Shown one piece after another: positions 27,448-36,109 of a stretch of DNA of 64,000 nucleotides (within the stretch, counting starts at the first letter, position 1; each line of letters starts with the position of its first letter). Location: the NCBI GenBank assembly GCA_050330635.1, contig JBHJNQ010000022.1, positions 1 through 64,000 of the forward strand. The letters run 5' to 3'. Source of the stretch: CADEDH01 sp050330635. GTDB taxonomy: Bacteria; Actinomycetota; Acidimicrobiia; Acidimicrobiales; SZUA-35. A program made the position numbers and the translations under genes. A model generated the notes under the pieces. The model was given only the letters and a program-made list of their open reading frames with translations, was not told where the DNA came from and made no database searches.

Positions 27448-30400
27448 CAGTCGGCTTTCAGGGTGAACACGACGCCGGCGTCGTTTTCCATCGCCACGAC
27501 GAACCGCTCGTCGTGGCGGAGGGCCCGCTCCAGGTCGGGTAGGAAGGACCGCGGGAGTGAACCCACCGCCTCGACCTCCGCCTGCTGGCCGTCGGTGAGC
27601 AGGACGTAGGCGGCGGCGAATCCCTCGGAGGACATCCACCCGTACAGCTCGTCGGCCGGGTCGGCCCGGATCCGCTGGATCGTCTCGGTCGGCTCGTGCC
27701 CGATCGGTACGTACAGGAACTTCTCGTAGTCGACGAACTGGGCCGGGTAGTTGCGCGTGCCCTCGATGAGCAACGAGTCGTCGGGCGCCGTCCGCGACAG
27801 TTCGTCGACCAGGGCCACCTCGTCGGCGGAGAACGTGTAGAAGCCGTCCTTGCCGTAGTAGGCGAAGCTGAACGGGACCAGGGCCAGGGCGGCGACGCCG
27901 GCCATCGCCGCCGTCCGCAACCGGGCCGGTCGGATCGACAGCAGGGCCTCGGCGGCGAACAACGCCACCATCGGCAGGGCGAACAGCACGACGCGGAACA
28001 GGATCTCGCCGCCGAAGGCCAGGAACAGCCCGGGCAGCGGGGCGGCGGCGAGGACGAACGGCGCCAGGTCGCGTCGGGGTCGACGGAACGCCCGCCACGC
28101 CCCGATCGAGCCGATGGCGGTGATGATGAGCAGTACGACGCGACCGGCATAGGCCACGACCACCTGGCCTGCGCTGCGCTCGGCGGCCAGCCCGAACGAT
28201 TGGGCCGCGTTCTCCGACGGTAGGCCGATCGTGCCGACGTAGACCGCGAGGTTCTCGGCCACGAACGGCGTCGCCCCAAGCGCTATCCACCCTACCAGAG
28301 CGCTCCCCACGACGATCGCCGGGCGGTACGTGGTCTCACCGACGACGGCCAGGCCGACCAGGGCGGCGATGAGGAAGAACGGGGTGAGCTGATGGCTCGA
28401 CACCAGGGCCAGCGCCGCCACCGCCAGCACCGTGTGGACGACGAAGGTCGGCTCGACCGAGCGATCGTGCCGGTAGAAGCGCAGGGTGAGCCCGATGATC
28501 ACCAGATAGAGCACGAGGGCCAGGGCCTGGGGGGCGAAGTAGTCCTGTCCGATCCAGTTGGTCACGAAGAACAGCAGACAGGCGAGCCACACGGCGCGCC
28601 GCGACGAGGTGAGCTGGCGGAGGGTGAAGGCCAGCGCCAACAGGACCAGGAGATCGAAGGTGGCGGGGGCCCACTTGGCGAACGGGATGGCGGTGGTGAG
28701 CGCCGTCAGCTCCGTTAGCGAGGCGTAGCCAGCGAAGAACCCGGGCCAGTTGTGGTACACGTCGAGGACGTCGATCCCCCTGTCGACCCCGCCCCGCCGC
28801 ATGATGAAGTCGACGATCCCGATGTGCTTGTAGGCCCACGGGTAACGGACCGATTCGTAGGCCACCGACGGGGCCGCCGCCAGGAGCACGACAACCGCCG
28901 CAGTGTGGGCCGCCGCCCACCGCTCCTCGAACACCGGGCGGGCGATGGCGAGGATGGCCGTACCGATCACCACGAGGGTGGCCCCCACGGTCAGCGGCCC
29001 CACGACCGATACCAGGCCGACATCGCCCAACAGGTCGGCGGGAATGTCCGACAGACCGAGCAGGCCGAGCGCCACGGCCTCGACCGACACGCCGAGCAGG
29101 CCCAACCACACGAGCCGTTGGGGTCGGAGACGGTCCCGCCCGACGACGAGGTCGACGATCCGGCCGGCGGCGGTGGCCAGAGCGCCGCCGGGGTCGCGGT
29201 AGAGAATGGCCACCCCGAGGAACGTCTCGGCCAGCAGCCACGCCAACCCGACGCCGGTCACACCGAGCCGACCGATCAGGACGACGGTGAGCACGCTGAC
29301 GAGACCCACCTCGGCCGCCGTCAGGACGAACAGGTCGCGGACATGGCGTTGGGCCCGGAGTGTGGCCATGGCCACCGCCACCGGGACATGGGCCACGGCG
29401 GCCAGGCCCAGGAGTCGGAGCACCGTCGAACCCTCGGCGGCATACGAGCCGCCGAACACCAGCAGCAGCTGGGGAGCGAAGACGGCGAGGAACGCCGCCC
29501 CCGGTACCACGAGCAGCCCCGCCTGGCGCATCGCCGCCCGCCGCTGGGCCGGGAGCTCGGCCGGCTCGTTCGCCGCCTCGGCGATGAAGGCCGTGCCGAT
29601 GTTGGCCGAGATCAGCATCAGGTTGTAGGCGACGGCCCAGCTCATGGCGTAGAAGGCGTTGGCTTCGTCGCCCAGGCGGCCGAGCACGATGAGGGGGAGG
29701 ACGCCGATGGCGCCCATCCACACGAGCGCCGACGCGTGCTCACCGACCGAGAAGCGGATCAGGTCGCCAGCGCCGAGCGGCGGGTGGCTCCCGTCGGGTG
29801 TGGCGGAGCGGTCGGCGACGCCAGGGCTGCTGTCGGCTGCCACCGTACGCAACCGCCGGGCGATCACCAGGTTGACGGCGACGATGATCACCCCCAGGGG
29901 GGCGACCCAGGCGAAGAAGATGCTGCCGATCCCGAACGACGAGATGGCCAGGACGAGCAGTCCCAGCTTCGCCACCGAGAACACCGTGTTCTCCACGGGT
30001 ACGACCCGGGTCCGCCCGACACCCACGAGGACGCTGTCCTGGAGGACGAACAGCTGCCACGCCACGCACGCCACGGCGAAGCCGACGAGGCCCGAGCCCG
30101 AGCGCAGCGGCCCCAGCTCGTCATAGGTCCGCCCGAGGACGAAACCCACCGCACCGGCCAGCACGAGGGTGGTGACGCCCGCCGTCACATACGAGCCGAC
30201 GACGAAGCGCGGGGCGCGCGCCCCGAGGACGGGGACGAAGCGCACGAGCGACGTGGGCAGCCCGAGGCCCGACACGCCGGCCACCAGCATCATCGTCGAG
30301 ATCAGGGCGGCGTTGACGCCGACGGTGGCCTCGTCGAAGCCCCGGGCCGCAACCAGCCAGAACAGCAGGCCGAACACGGCGCCGATGGCCGAGCTGGTCA

Positions 30401-30527
30401 CGAGATCGAAACCCGCCCTGAACTGGCGGTCGACCCGCAGCCCGACGACCCGTCCCAGGGCGGCCACCGCCGCCCCGGGCCCCGTCGGCGTCCGGGCGGT
30501 GACCCGTGTGTCCTGCACGGTGGCCAC
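27444..30527 (-). CDS. Flippase/membrane glycosyltransferase fusion (1,027 aa)
   Basis: The first ~430 residues look like a polysaccharide-type flippase (Wzx/MOP superfamily): GFDLVTSSAIGAVFGLLFWL, LVAGVSGLGLPTSLVRFVPV, and repeated membrane segments. After a linker come about twelve more membrane segments and a C-terminal soluble domain. The second part has IDVLDVYHNWPGFFAGYASL with a loop aspartate, as in GT-C membrane glycosyltransferases, and LLFFVTNWIGQDYFAPQALA. The C-terminus (DELYGWMSSEGFAAAYVLLT and so on) is a soluble tail. The GTG at 30527 lies three bases after the upstream glycosyltransferase stop. One polypeptide could both flip and extend a lipid-linked glycan. The fusion boundary is approximate. 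Confidence 0.75.
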   Translation of the reverse strand: MATVQDTRVTARTPTGPGAAVAALGRVVGLRVDRQFRAGFDLVTSSAIGAVFGLLFWLVAARGFDEATVGVNAALISTMMLVAGVSGLGLPTSLVRFVPVLGARAPRFVVGSYVTAGVTTLVLAGAVGFVLGRTYDELGPLRSGSGLVGFAVACVAWQLFVLQDSVLVGVGRTRVVPVENTVFSVAKLGLLVLAISSFGIGSIFFAWVAPLGVIIVAVNLVIARRLRTVAADSSPGVADRSATPDGSHPPLGAGDLIRFSVGEHASALVWMGAIGVLPLIVLGRLGDEANAFYAMSWAVAYNLMLISANIGTAFIAEAANEPAELPAQRRAAMRQAGLLVVPGAAFLAVFAPQLLLVFGGSYAAEGSTVLRLLGLAAVAHVPVAVAMATLRAQRHVRDLFVLTAAEVGLVSVLTVVLIGRLGVTGVGLAWLLAETFLGVAILYRDPGGALATAAGRIVDLVVGRDRLRPQRLVWLGLLGVSVEAVALGLLGLSDIPADLLGDVGLVSVVGPLTVGATLVVIGTAILAIARPVFEERWAAAHTAAVVVLLAAAPSVAYESVRYPWAYKHIGIVDFIMRRGGVDRGIDVLDVYHNWPGFFAGYASLTELTALTTAIPFAKWAPATFDLLVLLALAFTLRQLTSSRRAVWLACLLFFVTNWIGQDYFAPQALALVLYLVIIGLTLRFYRHDRSVEPTFVVHTVLAVAALALVSSHQLTPFFLIAALVGLAVVGETTYRPAIVVGSALVGWIALGATPFVAENLAVYVGTIGLPSENAAQSFGLAAERSAGQVVVAYAGRVVLLIITAIGSIGAWRAFRRPRRDLAPFVLAAAPLPGLFLAFGGEILFRVVLFALPMVALFAAEALLSIRPARLRTAAMAGVAALALVPFSFAYYGKDGFYTFSADEVALVDELSRTAPDDSLLIEGTRNYPAQFVDYEKFLYVPIGHEPTETIQRIRADPADELYGWMSSEGFAAAYVLLTDGQQAEVEAVGSLPRSFLPDLERALRHDERFVVAMENDAGVVFTLKADW

Positions 30528-30529
30528 GA

Positions 30530-31762
30530 TCAGCTCGATCTCAGACTCTGGACATAGCCCACCGGGCCACGGGCCATCCCCCTCATCTGGGCCCGCAGGG
30601 CGGCCGACCCCAGACCGTCGTCGCCTCGACCGGACGGGCCCCCCGGACGGGATCGCAGCCACCCGAGGCCACCGAGGGCTTGGCGTCCCAGCCGTAGCAG
30701 CGACGACGGCTCGTCGATGACGAGGCTGGTGAGGTAGGCGGTCAACCCGACCCCGTAGCCGTGCCACTGCCGGAGGAGACCGTCGACGGTGCGGTGATGG
30801 CGGTGGAACACGATCGCCGACGGCTGGTAGCGCACCGCCCCGCCGGCGGTGACCGCGGTGTGGAAGGCGTGGAGGTCGTCGCCCCCTCGGGCCGGCGTCC
30901 CCGCGCCGAGCGTCTCCTTGAAGCCACCCACCCGGCGCAGCTCCGGTACCCGGAACGCCATGTTGGCACCCGAGCCCATGACGCCGGCACGGAAGGGGAA
31001 CAAGGGGTCGTCGGGCCGGTTGGGGCCGAGATCGAAGGTGCGGGGAGCGAGACCCTTGTTGAAGCCGATGTTGTCCTCGGCCCACTGCTGCGACCACGTC
31101 TCCAGCTCGGCCGGAAAGATCATCCCGGTCACGCACGTGATCTCGGCGGCGGCGAAGCCAGCGACGAGCTGGCCGAGCCAGTGCTCGTCGACCGTGACAT
31201 CGTCGTCGGTGAAGGCGACGAGGTCGGTCTCGATCATGTCCAGGCTGGTGTTGTGGGCCCGGGCCAGCCCGGGGACGGGCTCGCGCACGTAGGCGACGGC
31301 GGGGATGCGGGGGTGGCTCCAGGTCTCGACGACCATACGGGTTTGGTCGTCGCTCGGGGCGTTGTCGACCACGACCACCTGGTCGGGAGCGGTGGCCAGG
31401 CCGCCGAGCGAGTCGAGACAGCTCTGGAGCTCCTCGGGTCGGTCACGGGTGGAGATGGCCACCGCCACCGTCGGTCGATCGCCGACCCCGCCGCCGGCGG
31501 CACCGGACCGCCCCGCCCCGCCCCGGTCGGCCCGGACGGTAGCGAGTTCGGGGCCGAGCCGATGGGCGATGGCGGCCTCGAGATCGAAGGGCGCTGTTTC
31601 CCGATCCACCGAGAGGATGCCCACCGGGTCGACCCCGACCCGGACCAGGGCATGGATCCGCTGGTAGGCCACCTCGGCGAGGTCGGGGAGCGGGCGGTCG
31701 GCGTCGATGACCGTGACCCAGGCCGGGACGAAACCGTCGCCGGCCACTCGGTGCTTCGCCAT
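30530..31762 (-). CDS. Glycosyltransferase family 2
   Basis: This 410-residue protein has a GT-A domain of family 2 starting near residue 97 with VAVAISTRDRPEELQSCLDS and VVVVDNAPSDDQTRMVVE. The metal-binding region is DLVAFTDDDVTVDEHW. The acceptor side has MGSGANMAFRVPELRRVGGF and the catalytic-type GTPARGGDDLHAFHTAV. The N-terminal 90 residues are a separate unassigned domain that the second GT2 in this locus also has, so the two are paralogues. It is the first gene of a three-gene minus-strand operon. Nucleotide sugar and acceptor are unknown. Confidence 0.88.
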   Translation of the reverse strand: MAKHRVAGDGFVPAWVTVIDADRPLPDLAEVAYQRIHALVRVGVDPVGILSVDRETAPFDLEAAIAHRLGPELATVRADRGGAGRSGAAGGGVGDRPTVAVAISTRDRPEELQSCLDSLGGLATAPDQVVVVDNAPSDDQTRMVVETWSHPRIPAVAYVREPVPGLARAHNTSLDMIETDLVAFTDDDVTVDEHWLGQLVAGFAAAEITCVTGMIFPAELETWSQQWAEDNIGFNKGLAPRTFDLGPNRPDDPLFPFRAGVMGSGANMAFRVPELRRVGGFKETLGAGTPARGGDDLHAFHTAVTAGGAVRYQPSAIVFHRHHRTVDGLLRQWHGYGVGLTAYLTSLVIDEPSSLLRLGRQALGGLGWLRSRPGGPSGRGDDGLGSAALRAQMRGMARGPVGYVQSLRSS

Positions 31763-31904
31763 CAGAGATTCCGCCTTCTCGTCACCCTGCCGGACCTCCT
31801 CGTCACGGTGCCGGCGTTCACGCCAAGGGTACCAACGGCGACATCGCCGCCTCCCGCCCCGGCAAGCGGGCTAGAGTATTGCCCAGCTACATGGGGCAGA
31901 CATC

Positions 31905-33113
31905 TTGAGGTCCGAGGTGGGCGTACGCCCCGAAGTCAAACGTGTCCTGCTCGTCATCGCCCCCCTCCTGCTCGGGGCCACGGTGGGCGTCGTGCTGGCG
32001 GTGCGGACGGACCCGTCGACGGCGACCGAGACCATCGCCGGAGGATCCGCCGAGCCACCACCCGGCATGCGGGTCGCCGACGCCGACCAAGCCGTCTCGA
32101 CGGTGACCTCCTTCGCCGGAAGCCTTGCCGCGCTGGGCACCGCCGCCGGCGACGGTGTGGAGACGACCGCAGCCGACGACACCGTCCGACCACCGGCGAC
32201 CTCACCGACCGCCCCGCTGCCCCGCCCGTCGGGCACGACGGCCACGTCGTCGACCCCAGCGGCCGGGGCCCCGTCGGCCACCGGTGCTCCATCCACTGCC
32301 CCGTCGAGCTCACCGTCGACCGTTCCCTCGACGGCGCCGGCGACGACGGGCCGATCCTCGACCACGGTCGCGCCGTCGGCCACTCCGGCGGCCGCCACCG
32401 GGGGCGGCGTCGTTCCCGTCGGCGTTCCCGGCCAGTGGACGATCGCCTTCGCCGATGAGTTCGACCAGTCGTCCCTCGACACTGGCCGGTGGGAGCCGGG
32501 GTGGTTCGCCTCCACCGGCTTCTCCCGACCCATCAACGTCGACGAGGACGGCTGTTACCACCCCTCCCAGATCCGCGTGGCCAACGGCGCCCTCGAGCTC
32601 ACGGCGAAGGCGGCAACCGACCCCGGCTGCCGCCGCCGGGACGGATCGACGGCCGGCTACGTCTCCGGCCTGATCAACACGCGGAATTCGTTCACGTACA
32701 CCACCGGCTACGTGGAGGCCCGCATGTACCTGCCCGGGTCGGGCGGTCGTCTCCACAACTGGCCGGCGTTGTGGACCAACGGTGCCAACTGGCCAACGAC
32801 CGGCGAGATCGACATCATGGAGGGCCTCACCACCCACTGGCCGTGCTTCAGCTACCACCGCGGACCGGGCCACGTGTGGGACACGACCTGTGTCGAGGGC
32901 GGGGATGCCACGGGCTGGCACACCTTCGGCGTCGACCGCCAGGCCGGGCGGCTCGACTTCTACTACGACGGCAGGCTCGTCGGCACCTACACCGAGGGTC
33001 TGACGAGCGACCCCCATTACCTCGTGCTGAACTATGGCATCACCGCCGAGAACGGGATCACCGTGCCCTCGACGCTGAAGGTCGACTACGTCAGGGTGTG
33101 GTCGCGCCGCTGA
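31905..33113 (+). CDS. Secreted or anchored GH16 glycoside hydrolase
   Basis: This 402-residue protein has an N-terminal membrane segment VLLVIAPLLLGATVGVVLAV, then a Ser/Thr/Pro/Ala-rich linker to about residue 175. A GH16 beta-jelly-roll catalytic domain follows (WTIAFADEFDQSSLDTGRW). The catalytic EIDIME signature with both glutamates and the middle Asp is intact, in TGEIDIMEGLTTHW. Family members cleave beta-1,3 or mixed-linked glucans and galactans or trim exported polysaccharide. A TTG at 31905 is used as start; a GTG four codons on is an alternative. It lies between two glycosyltransferases on the opposite strand and overlaps one by 23 bases. Confidence 0.87.
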   Translation: MRSEVGVRPEVKRVLLVIAPLLLGATVGVVLAVRTDPSTATETIAGGSAEPPPGMRVADADQAVSTVTSFAGSLAALGTAAGDGVETTAADDTVRPPATSPTAPLPRPSGTTATSSTPAAGAPSATGAPSTAPSSSPSTVPSTAPATTGRSSTTVAPSATPAAATGGGVVPVGVPGQWTIAFADEFDQSSLDTGRWEPGWFASTGFSRPINVDEDGCYHPSQIRVANGALELTAKAATDPGCRRRDGSTAGYVSGLINTRNSFTYTTGYVEARMYLPGSGGRLHNWPALWTNGANWPTTGEIDIMEGLTTHWPCFSYHRGPGHVWDTTCVEGGDATGWHTFGVDRQAGRLDFYYDGRLVGTYTEGLTSDPHYLVLNYGITAENGITVPSTLKVDYVRVWSRR

Positions 33114-34383
33114 CCTCGACGGGGCCGATTCGGTGTCCGGCCCGCCGGCTGCGGACGAGCGCCACCGGCCCGGCGAGCCGGCCGGCAACGTTGGCCAACC
33201 AGTAGCGGCGCCGCACCCGGGCCCGGGGAAACGGTGAGGCCGACCCGGCCGGCCCCGACGGCAGGACGTAGCGGGCGCCCCTGATGGCCCGAACGAAGAG
33301 GGGGCGGCGACAGCGGGGGTCGAGGGCGTGGCTGGCCAGGAACGCGGTGAGGCCGAGGCCGTAGGTGAACATGTGGCTGGCGAATCCCCGGCCGGCCTGC
33401 TCGTCGTTGTGCCAGCCGAGGGCCGCGGGCTCGAAGGACACGTCGTGGCCGGCCAACAACACCCGGACGGGGGCGTCGAGGTCCTCGCCGCCCCGGGCCG
33501 GCGTGCCGGGGCCGAGCGCCTCGTCGAACCCGCCGGAGCGGCGGAAGTAGTCGGTGTCGAAGCTCATGTTCGAACCGTTGTAGCTGGCGATCCGGTAGGG
33601 ATGGAGCGGGTCGGCGCGGCCGGCATCGCTGGCCAGGAAGGGTTCGAAGCCATTCTCGGAACCCCACCGCATCAGGTGCTCGAAGGTCTGCTGCTGCTCG
33701 GTGTCGAGGTAGAGCTGGGGACAGTAGCCGAGCACGCAGCGAACGTCGTCATGGCGGGCGAAGCCCCGGGCGATGGCGAGCATCCAGTGGCTGTCGACGA
33801 GGATGTCATCGGAGAGGAAGGCGGTGATCGGGTGGTGGGCGGCCGCCAGCCCGACGTTGCGGGCGCGGGAGAGACCCGGTTCGAGAATGCTCAGGTGGCG
33901 GACCCGGGCGTCGGCGCCGAAGCGGTCGGCGAGGATTCGCTCGGTGGCGTCGTCGATCCGGCCGTTCTCCACCACGATGACCTCGAACGGGGCGGGGTAG
34001 CCCTGCTTCAGCACCCTGGCCACACAGGCCGCAACCTTCTCCGGCCGACGGTAGGTGCCGATGACGACGCTTATCGGTGGCGTGTCGTGACCGAGCACGT
34101 CGCACACGCGCAGGCTTCGGCGCGCCAGTTCGTCGATACGGGCCCCGTGGGTGGCGGTGGCCTCGTCGATGACGGCGGCGACGTCGAGCTCGCCGTCGAC
34201 GAGGGCATGATTGGCCATGGCGAGCGGCTCGCTGCCGACCCGGAGCAGCAGGTAGACCAGCTCGTAGGTGCCGACACCACCCGGTGGTGGTGGGGCGACG
34301 AGGCGGGGCGGCGGCGCCACGAGGTCGAGCTCGGTGACCCATACCGGAGAGGACCCGACCAGGGGCCGCGCTCGCCCGCTCAT
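33091..34383 (-). CDS. Glycosyltransferase family 2
   Basis: This 430-residue paralogue of the GT2 enzyme 2 kb to the left has the same layout. An N-terminal region precedes ISVVIGTYRRPEKVAACVAR and a VIVVENGRIDDATERILADR segment. The metal site is AFLSDDILVDSHW, and SYNGSNMSFDTDYFRRSGGF leads to GTPARGGEDLDAPVRVLLAG. The start at 34383 has GGAGAG upstream, better than the ATG nine codons earlier. Its 3' end overlaps the GH16 gene on the opposite strand by 23 bases. It probably adds a sugar to the same surface glycan. Confidence 0.87.
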   Translation of the reverse strand: MSGRARPLVGSSPVWVTELDLVAPPPRLVAPPPPGGVGTYELVYLLLRVGSEPLAMANHALVDGELDVAAVIDEATATHGARIDELARRSLRVCDVLGHDTPPISVVIGTYRRPEKVAACVARVLKQGYPAPFEVIVVENGRIDDATERILADRFGADARVRHLSILEPGLSRARNVGLAAAHHPITAFLSDDILVDSHWMLAIARGFARHDDVRCVLGYCPQLYLDTEQQQTFEHLMRWGSENGFEPFLASDAGRADPLHPYRIASYNGSNMSFDTDYFRRSGGFDEALGPGTPARGGEDLDAPVRVLLAGHDVSFEPAALGWHNDEQAGRGFASHMFTYGLGLTAFLASHALDPRCRRPLFVRAIRGARYVLPSGPAGSASPFPRARVRRRYWLANVAGRLAGPVALVRSRRAGHRIGPVEVSGATTP

Positions 34384-34599
34384 CCTCGCTCTCCGCTGGA
34401 GACCCATCATCCGTCACACCCTGGAATCCTTGCCGCCAGGCTAGTTGGAGGTTGTCGCCCCAGGATCCGGCGAGGGCACAACTACTCACCGTCGGGGTTC
34501 ATGTGTCGGGCCCCCGACGTCCACGAGCCTTCGTGGCCTTCGGGCTGCCGGCCCGGGCGTCACGACCTACGCCCACCGGACGCGCCCCCGGCCCGATCC

Positions 34600-35916
34600 T
34601 CAGCCCCCGGGCGCCGGTCGCAGGGTCCGTGCGGGGCCATCGTCGATCACCGCCGCCCGAACCGGCACGGCCGGCGGTTTGGCCAGATAGAACCAGACGC
34701 TGCCCAGGCCGGCGAGGGCGGCCAGGATGATGAAGCCCGTCGTGTAGCTCCCGGTGAGGTCGCGCATGTACCCGGCGAGGATCGGCCCCACCACCATGCC
34801 GAACATGACGATCAACGACGAGAAGCCCATGATCTTGCCGAACGAGGACGCTCCGAAGTAGTCGGCTCGCATCGCCGACTGGATCGGACCGCGGACGCCC
34901 CACGCAAGGCCGTGGAACAGGACGAAGAGCCACACCAGGACCCAGTTGGTCGCTAAGGCGAGGAACAGCAGGCCGAGGCCGTGGCCCAGCATGGCGATGG
35001 TGGCCAACAGCCGCTTGTCTATGCGGTCGCCGGCCACCCCGCCGAGCAGCTGACCGACGCCCATCATGGCCGGCAGCACACCGACGACGACGGCGGCGTG
35101 GATACCGGAGAAGTTGCGCTCGTCGCTCAGGTACAGACCGAGATGGGCCATCGACGCCCCCACCACCAGCAGTGCGGAGGCGTGGCCGACGCTGATGAAC
35201 CAGAAGGCCGGCGCCCGCAGCGCCTCGGCCGTGGTGAAGTGGACGCGGCTGACCTGGGCCCCGATCGGGTCCTTCTCCTCGTCGATGGTGGCGGGGTCGA
35301 GACCGTCGACGAACTGGTCGACGTCCTCGGGCCGCTGATGGAAGGCGAACGAGGCGGGCAGGATGACGACCAGGGTCACGGCCGCCGACACCAACGACGT
35401 CGCCCGCCAGCCGATCGTGTTGATGGCCACCCCGACGAGGAAGGCGAACGCCCCGCCGACGGCGAACCCCATCTGGGCGTAGGCCAGGGCCCGGGCCCGC
35501 TTGCGCTCGAACCAGTTGACCACCGCCACGGTGATCCCGAGGAAGCCGGCGAGGCTCGAACCCAGCGCCACCAGCAGGTAATAGACATAGAACTCGACGA
35601 GGCTGTCGAGGGTGGCGAACAGCACGAATCCGATGGCCATGATCACGGCCCCGATGCGAAGCACCGCCGCCGGCCCCCACTTGTCGGTCATCCATCCCTG
35701 GATGGGCCCGAGCAATCCGCTCTCGGCCCGGTTGAGGGCGAAGGCGACGCCGATCTCGCCGGCCGACCACCCGTAGTCGTTGCGCAGCGCCACCGCGGTG
35801 AGGGCGAAGGCGTTGAACACCAGGCCGCTGTGGAGCGACTGGATGAGAAATCCCCGGCGAACGATCCGCCACCCGTCGAACGGGTGCGGGCTGGGGGCCG
35901 GGTTACGCAGGTCCAT
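34600..35916 (-). CDS. MFS transporter (monocarboxylate/oxalate type)
   Basis: This is a 438-residue major facilitator with twelve predicted membrane segments, starting MDLRNPAPSPHPFDGWRIVR with GGAG three bases upstream. Segments such as GFLIQSLHSGLVFNAFAL, GWMTDKWGPAAVLRIGAVIM (MFS motif A) and VVNWFERKRARALAYAQMGF are typical of the OFA/monocarboxylate-type group. The central loop carries GLDPATIDEEKDPIGAQVSR. It is divergent from the ArsC-like/PhoU gene. The substrate is unknown. Confidence 0.87.
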   Translation of the reverse strand: MDLRNPAPSPHPFDGWRIVRRGFLIQSLHSGLVFNAFALTAVALRNDYGWSAGEIGVAFALNRAESGLLGPIQGWMTDKWGPAAVLRIGAVIMAIGFVLFATLDSLVEFYVYYLLVALGSSLAGFLGITVAVVNWFERKRARALAYAQMGFAVGGAFAFLVGVAINTIGWRATSLVSAAVTLVVILPASFAFHQRPEDVDQFVDGLDPATIDEEKDPIGAQVSRVHFTTAEALRAPAFWFISVGHASALLVVGASMAHLGLYLSDERNFSGIHAAVVVGVLPAMMGVGQLLGGVAGDRIDKRLLATIAMLGHGLGLLFLALATNWVLVWLFVLFHGLAWGVRGPIQSAMRADYFGASSFGKIMGFSSLIVMFGMVVGPILAGYMRDLTGSYTTGFIILAALAGLGSVWFYLAKPPAVPVRAAVIDDGPARTLRPAPGG

Positions 35917-36109
35917 GGTCTCCAATCTTCTCCTACCGCCGGGGGTCGGCACGAAACGACGGTGGCCGCCACCGGTCGAGACGATGGCCACGGAGTGAAC
36001 GAGACATGAACGTTGGGCCTCCGTTGGCCGGAGCGGGTCCTTGGTCACTGGCCGGTCCCCCCTCCGCCATCGGATGGTGAGTCCACCAGCCAGCTGTCGA
36101 GGAGGATCG

